45,193 nt of DNA. It comes from Bacteroidales bacterium. Lineage in GTDB: Bacteria; Bacteroidota; Bacteroidia; Bacteroidales; F082. Below the pieces are notes generated by a model that ran no database searches, was not told the origin of the DNA, and saw only the letters and a list, made by a program, of their open reading frames with translations. The stretch spans positions 1 through 45,193 of the forward strand of contig JACZJI010000087.1 in NCBI GenBank assembly GCA_014860665.1. The letters are read 5' to 3'. The position numbers were made by a program, and so were the translations under genes. Of this stretch, positions 42,601 to 45,193 are shown in pieces (position 1 is the first letter of the stretch; every line of letters begins with the position of its first letter).

Positions 42601-43007
42601 GGAGTCCAGGTCATAACCATATTGTCAGGTCCCCAGCGGGTCGGGGCTTTGCTTACCACGTCAGAGTGATAAGTTAATCTTGTGACAGGACCACCTTCAG
42701 CAGGAATTGTGTAGACATCAACATTTCCGGCATACTGGCCTGTAAAAGCAATGGTTTGTCCATCGGGAGAAAACCGGGGCATCATATCGTAGCCCGGGTC
42801 GGTAGTCAATCGTGAAGCAACGCCGCCGTCACGGTTAACACGCCAGAGGTTTCCGCCTGCTTCAAAAACAATGGTATTGTTATACAGGGTCGGGAACCGG
42901 CAAAGCAATGCATCACCATTTGCGGTGTTTTCAGCAATTGCCATGATTGGAGCCCCTCCCAAAAGTAATACCAATAAAAGGGACAACAAATAATAATGAC
43001 GATTCAT
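39678..43007 (-). CDS. Tricorn-like periplasmic S41 protease
   Basis: An 1109-residue exported protein. Signal peptide MNRHYYLLSLLLVLLLGGAP with cleavage near IAEN (about 25). Domains: about 12 beta-propeller blades of the WD40-like PD40 type (PRFSPDGQTIAF, WSPDGKNIVFL, and similar) in 40-690, then a core with NNSHCYVWGG (catalytic histidine), a PDZ-like segment (TGDYLLAVNGHEL), and the S41 catalytic end DDRFNGGGFID and SASDGDMFPFYF with the nucleophilic serine near 985. It degrades or trims peptides in the periplasm. Of usual length for bacterial tricorn homologues. It is monocistronic, with a strong terminator. Confidence 0.94.
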   Translation of the reverse strand: MNRHYYLLSLLLVLLLGGAPIMAIAENTANGDALLCRFPTLYNNTIVFEAGGNLWRVNRDGGVASRLTTDPGYDMMPRFSPDGQTIAFTGQYAGNVDVYTIPAEGGPVTRLTYHSDVVSKAPTRWGPDNMVMTWTPDGKNIVFLSRRATWNSWFGQPFEVSKMGGLPEQLPLPKGGVMSYSPDGSKIAYNRIFRNFRTWKRYEGGLAQDIWIYDFKTHQTEQVTTWKGTDTYPMWYKNTIYFASDRGENHRLNIWAYDVNTKAFRQITHFKDYDVDWPSLGNNGIVFQDGGSLYVLDLPSEQLHKINVTVPTDGTQTMPRWVNAGKMIRSFDVAPNGKRVVFGARGDIFTVPAKHGATRDLTQTSNAQEQNPAWSPDGKWVAYLTDASGENELAIRPSDGSGSQEDVTHFKTGYFYNPLWSPNSDMLAFSDNNHVLWYINLKDKKPVRIDQDKVGPIWDYHWSPDGKYISYSKTNASGLSQIYIYSLTDNKSYKVSTGMYSDNDPVFGPEGKYLYFISNRHENPTFSETEFNVATEKMDGIYLVTLQKDEKSPFAPVSDEGTPEAKKKAESEGPWKAGNSAPVKIDFDGLMERVVALPIPSGDYGNLQVTGEKVYYQTRPLMKIDGPLQGSGQSSIMVYNLKTKKGGTVVENGVGAFALSADGSTIAYMQHGKFFLMPASDMGAKGSEEVNTSDMKMLIYPHQEWDEMYHQAWRLFRDFFYSTEMNGVNWKEVGANYAKLLPKLGCREDVNYLIGEMIGELNNSHCYVWGGDDNYTLKPNHTGVLGVDFGLKDGHYYFKKIYPGDNSREGYESPLMQPGVNVKTGDYLLAVNGHELKAPMNPYSLFVNTVGQQTTLTVADSPDGKGKHDIVVKPIDNSLNLRLNAWITHNRDYVNKKSDGKIGYIYLSDMEALGMDQFIHQFYPQISKQGLIMDDRFNGGGFIDQIVLERLRRVLIGMSTNRTHAAMRYPEQVLNGYKVCLLNHYSASDGDMFPFYFRKYGLGPLIGTRTWGGVRGYNDDWTLLDGGNLIVSENSIYGLDSKWAIENHGVTPDIKVDNLPGDVMAGKDAQLDTAIDYIMKKLKEHPLPLPQPPAEIPAYPSGNDAGGTN

Positions 43008-43212
43008 AATAAAAAATTTAATGAGTTTATAAAATAAGCTGAACCATTAATAGATTTCTCATTTTAAGGAAATTTCAAAGTTAAATAAATAACCTTTTTG
43101 CAGAATCTTTATGTGTAAGATTTAACGATTAATAACGCTTTTCGTTACATCCTGTTTAAACGGAATCAGCTTTGTTAACAAATAACTCTTTTAAGTCTTA
43201 TTGCAATTGCTT

Positions 43213-43220
43213 TACTTTTG
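43213..43220 (+). promoter_or_regulatory. -7 box upstream of the histidinol phosphatase gene
   Basis: TACTTTTG, a perfect -7 element, 14 bp before the chosen ATG at 43235. No -33 TTG at the right distance. Confidence 0.35.
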
Positions 43221-43234
43221 CAAAAAATTCATCC

Positions 43235-44080
43235 ATGATTCAATATAATCTGCATCAGCACAGCCTTTATTCTGACGGGGCCGCCGAACCTGAAGCTTAT
43301 GTTCAGCAAGCTCTTAACCTTGGGTTTAAGGCCATGGGGTTTTCTGAACACAGCCCATTACCTTTTTCAACAACTTTTAGTTTGAAGGAAGAAAAGGTGG
43401 AAGATTATATTCGGGAAACTGAGCGACTCAAAGAAAAATATGGCGAACAAATCAATCTTTACAGGGCACTGGAAATGGATTTTATTCCCGGATTTTCTGA
43501 GAATTTTGCCCTATGGAGAGAAAAAGCCAAACTTGATTATGCCATTGGGTCAGTCCACATGGTGCATCCGGAAAGTGATGCCGGCTTGTGGTTTATCGAT
43601 GGCCCGGAAAGGAACACTTACGATGACGGACTTCAGAAATTCTTTGGAGGAGACATCAAAAAAGCTGTAAAAGCTTACTTCTATCAGGTGAACCGGATGA
43701 TCGAAAGCCAGGATTTTGAGATCATCGGACATATGGACAAAATCAAAATGCACAACCAAAACCGCTATTTCACGGAAGATGAATTGTGGTACCGTAACTT
43801 AATTGATGAAACCATCCGACTGATACGTGAAAAGAATTTGATTGTAGAAGTCAACACGCGGGGACTTTACAAAAAACGCTCCGACCGTCTTTTCCCGGAT
43901 GATTATGCTTTGAGACGTGTGCTGGAATTGAACATTCCCATTGTGATTTCCTCGGATGCGCACAAACCAGAAGAATTGAATCTTCTTTTTGAAAGTACGG
44001 AAAAGCATCTATTTGAAATGGGATTTAAGGCTGTGGCGGGTTTTGAAAAAGGAACCTGGAAAGAGATTTCACTGGGTTAA
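43235..44080 (+). CDS. PHP-domain histidinol-phosphatase (HisJ-like)
   Basis: A 281-residue PHP-type phosphatase. Metal motifs: YNLHQHSLYSDG at the N-terminus (HxH), AMGFSEHSPLPFS, IGSVHMVHPESDAGLWFIDG, IIGHMDKIKMHN and ISSDAHKPEELN. This set fits HisK/HisJ-type histidinol phosphate phosphatases, the seventh-eighth step of histidine synthesis. I start at 43235: the upstream in-frame residues are not conserved and precede the -7 box. No other his gene lies nearby, so the substrate is a likely inference rather than proven. Confidence 0.8.
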   Translation: MIQYNLHQHSLYSDGAAEPEAYVQQALNLGFKAMGFSEHSPLPFSTTFSLKEEKVEDYIRETERLKEKYGEQINLYRALEMDFIPGFSENFALWREKAKLDYAIGSVHMVHPESDAGLWFIDGPERNTYDDGLQKFFGGDIKKAVKAYFYQVNRMIESQDFEIIGHMDKIKMHNQNRYFTEDELWYRNLIDETIRLIREKNLIVEVNTRGLYKKRSDRLFPDDYALRRVLELNIPIVISSDAHKPEELNLLFESTEKHLFEMGFKAVAGFEKGTWKEISLG

Positions 44081-44089
44081 TCTTACGCT

Positions 44090-44482
44090 TTAGTCCATTT
44101 GTTTTTTCTCCAGCAGATTTCCCTGATCATCCATCAAAAGTAAATCGCGTTCAAGTTTTTCATTACGCGTAATGATCTCGTATCTGACCGCCTGTTCGGG
44201 AAAGATACAAATAGCGCTCATAATTTCGCCCTGTTCTGTGGCTTTTGCTCTGATAGCGTCCGGTATTTCCGTTATCCTGATGTTTTTCTTGTATTCCATC
44301 AGGCTGCCTTTTTTATTTAGTTTGGCAATGTGTTCCACTTCATCACTATAAAAAAGGGCCTCAAAATATTCGCCGGTACCGTTCCACTCAATGTTAATGG
44401 CATGAGGGAAAAAATTGAGCAGGCTTTTTTCAATAGATACAGGAATTGCTTTTTTTGAGGCTTTAAAAAATTTGTTGTCCAT
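44090..44482 (-). CDS. PepSY-like protein without a signal peptide
   Basis: A 130-residue protein that looks like the PepSY-like domain found in Bacteroidota: two beta-alpha-beta repeats, PHAINIEWNGTGEYFEALF, then YKKNIRITEIPDAIRAKATE and AVRYEIITRNEKLERDLLLM. Most homologues are exported, but this one begins MDNKFFKASKKA with no signal sequence, so a cytosolic or sigma-linked role is possible. It is adjacent (72 bp) to the ECF sigma gene on the same strand and downstream of it. It might act in the same pathway (inference). Confidence 0.6.
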   Translation of the reverse strand: MDNKFFKASKKAIPVSIEKSLLNFFPHAINIEWNGTGEYFEALFYSDEVEHIAKLNKKGSLMEYKKNIRITEIPDAIRAKATEQGEIMSAICIFPEQAVRYEIITRNEKLERDLLLMDDQGNLLEKKQMD

Positions 44483-44554
44483 ATATGAGAGCCATTATTT
44501 TTTCGTATAATTTGACGTTAAAATCTGATAAAGTAACTGACAATATTTTCATTT

Positions 44555-45109
44555 TCAGGAATCCTGATAGTAAAGATAAATAACCCGCGAGCGCGCTCTT
44601 TTCAATCTCATTTTAACCGCATCCTCGCTGATAGCAAGACTTCGGGCAATCTCTTTAATAGAAATTCCATCCTGATACTTCATCAATAAAAGTGCTTTTT
44701 CTTCAGGGTGTATCTTTTCAAAAATGGTCAGTAATTTATCGTAACTGAGATCCTCGACTTCAGAATCCGATTCATCTATAATTTCAGGGATTTCATTTTT
44801 CTCATTCCAGCTGGGATAATGCAATTTCTTTTTCTTTCTCAGGTAATCGATAACATAATGGTACGTTACAGAGTAAAGCCAGGAGGAAAACGCAGCATTC
44901 TTTTTGAATCCGGGTATTTTTTCATAGACTTTTGACAAAATATCATTGGCAAATTCCGTCGCCAGCTCCTTATTTTTCAGAAAGGTGTAGCACCGTGACT
45001 GGACTTTGTGGAAATACCTTTGATAAATGATCCCGTAAAGCTGGTCATTGCCATCCGCTACTATTTTTTCAAGGATTTCTTCGTCAGATAGTTGACTAAA
45101 ATTCATCAT
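44555..45109 (-). CDS. ECF-type RNA polymerase sigma factor
   Basis: A 184-residue sigma-70 family factor of the extracytoplasmic-function type. Region 2 (about 25-90) has YFHKVQSRCYTFLKNKELA, DILSKVYEKIPGFKKNAAF and SSWLYSVTYHYVIDYLRKK. Region 4 (about 125-180) holds the HTH ISIKEIARSLAISEDAVKMR-LKRARSRV. Between them is an acidic linker (EIIDESDSEVEDLS). No anti-sigma gene is seen on the downstream side; one could lie upstream of the window. The ATG two residues later (MNFSQ) is an alternative start. It should direct polymerase to a stress or envelope regulon. Confidence 0.88.
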   Translation of the reverse strand: MMNFSQLSDEEILEKIVADGNDQLYGIIYQRYFHKVQSRCYTFLKNKELATEFANDILSKVYEKIPGFKKNAAFSSWLYSVTYHYVIDYLRKKKKLHYPSWNEKNEIPEIIDESDSEVEDLSYDKLLTIFEKIHPEEKALLLMKYQDGISIKEIARSLAISEDAVKMRLKRARSRVIYLYYQDS

Positions 45110-45193
45110 TTTACCAAGGCAAGTTTGAAAATAACCCCAAACAAAAAGTTAAAATTAAATATTTTTTTCACAAAGATGTTACCTTTAGAAATA

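Overview
The window comes from a member of the Bacteroidota, most likely the Bacteroidales/Marinilabiliales side of the phylum. Reasons: upstream signals fit the Bacteroidota housekeeping promoter (TTG or TTTG, 17-23 bp, TAnnTTTG) rather than -35/-10 boxes; Shine-Dalgarno sequences are mostly absent; and the protein set is typical (tricorn-type S41 peptidase, porin-family outer membrane barrel, CbpA/CbpM pair, PepSY-like protein, ECF sigma factor, large-type GltBD). GC content looks moderate and somewhat uneven. The window is chromosomal housekeeping sequence with one accessory island (about 21.0-24.7 kb) and unusually many non-coding repeats.

Layout. 1-5.8 kb: end of a Nudix/NrtR-type gene, an LpxH-like phosphoesterase paired with a glycosyltransferase, a small lipoprotein, a LuxE-like acyl-protein synthetase, cbpA-cbpM, then tRNA-Pro(CGG) with its own promoter and terminator. 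6.3-13.5 kb: six tightly packed genes for a membrane complex related to group 4 [NiFe] hydrogenases and complex I. The ion-pumping membrane subunits look intact, but the catalytic subunits have lost the nickel ligands and most ligands of the proximal Fe-S cluster, so this is an energy-converting-hydrogenase-related (Ehr-like) complex and not a hydrogenase. 13.6-17.2 kb: a secreted protein, a membrane phosphoesterase, DsrE and flavin-reductase genes, and a HAD phosphatase. 17.3-20.1 kb: leuS, followed by a 21-bp tandem array. 20.5-24.7 kb: a GNAT acetyltransferase, a remnant of a methyltransferase 3' end, a Fic protein, a methyltransferase broken by an in-frame TGA, and a tripartite HipBST toxin-antitoxin operon with three regularly spaced operators.

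24.7-34.5 kb: aldo/keto reductase, radical SAM protein, outer membrane barrel, and gltD-gltB (NADPH glutamate synthase). 34.5-38.6 kb: serB, purK-purE, and a rich set of repeats: three copies of a 41-nt interspersed repeat, REP-like palindromes, and an array of about twelve 41-bp units. Each unit of that array folds as a two-part hairpin, and the pairing partners change together between units. 38.6-45.1 kb: a CsaA-like tRNA-binding protein, two paralogous small membrane proteins, a tricorn-like periplasmic protease, histidinol phosphatase, a PepSY-like protein and an ECF sigma factor.

The two strongest items for follow-up are the Ehr-like complex with its unusual cysteine pattern and the covarying 41-bp hairpin array. 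The HipBST operon is the clearest regulatory system in the window.
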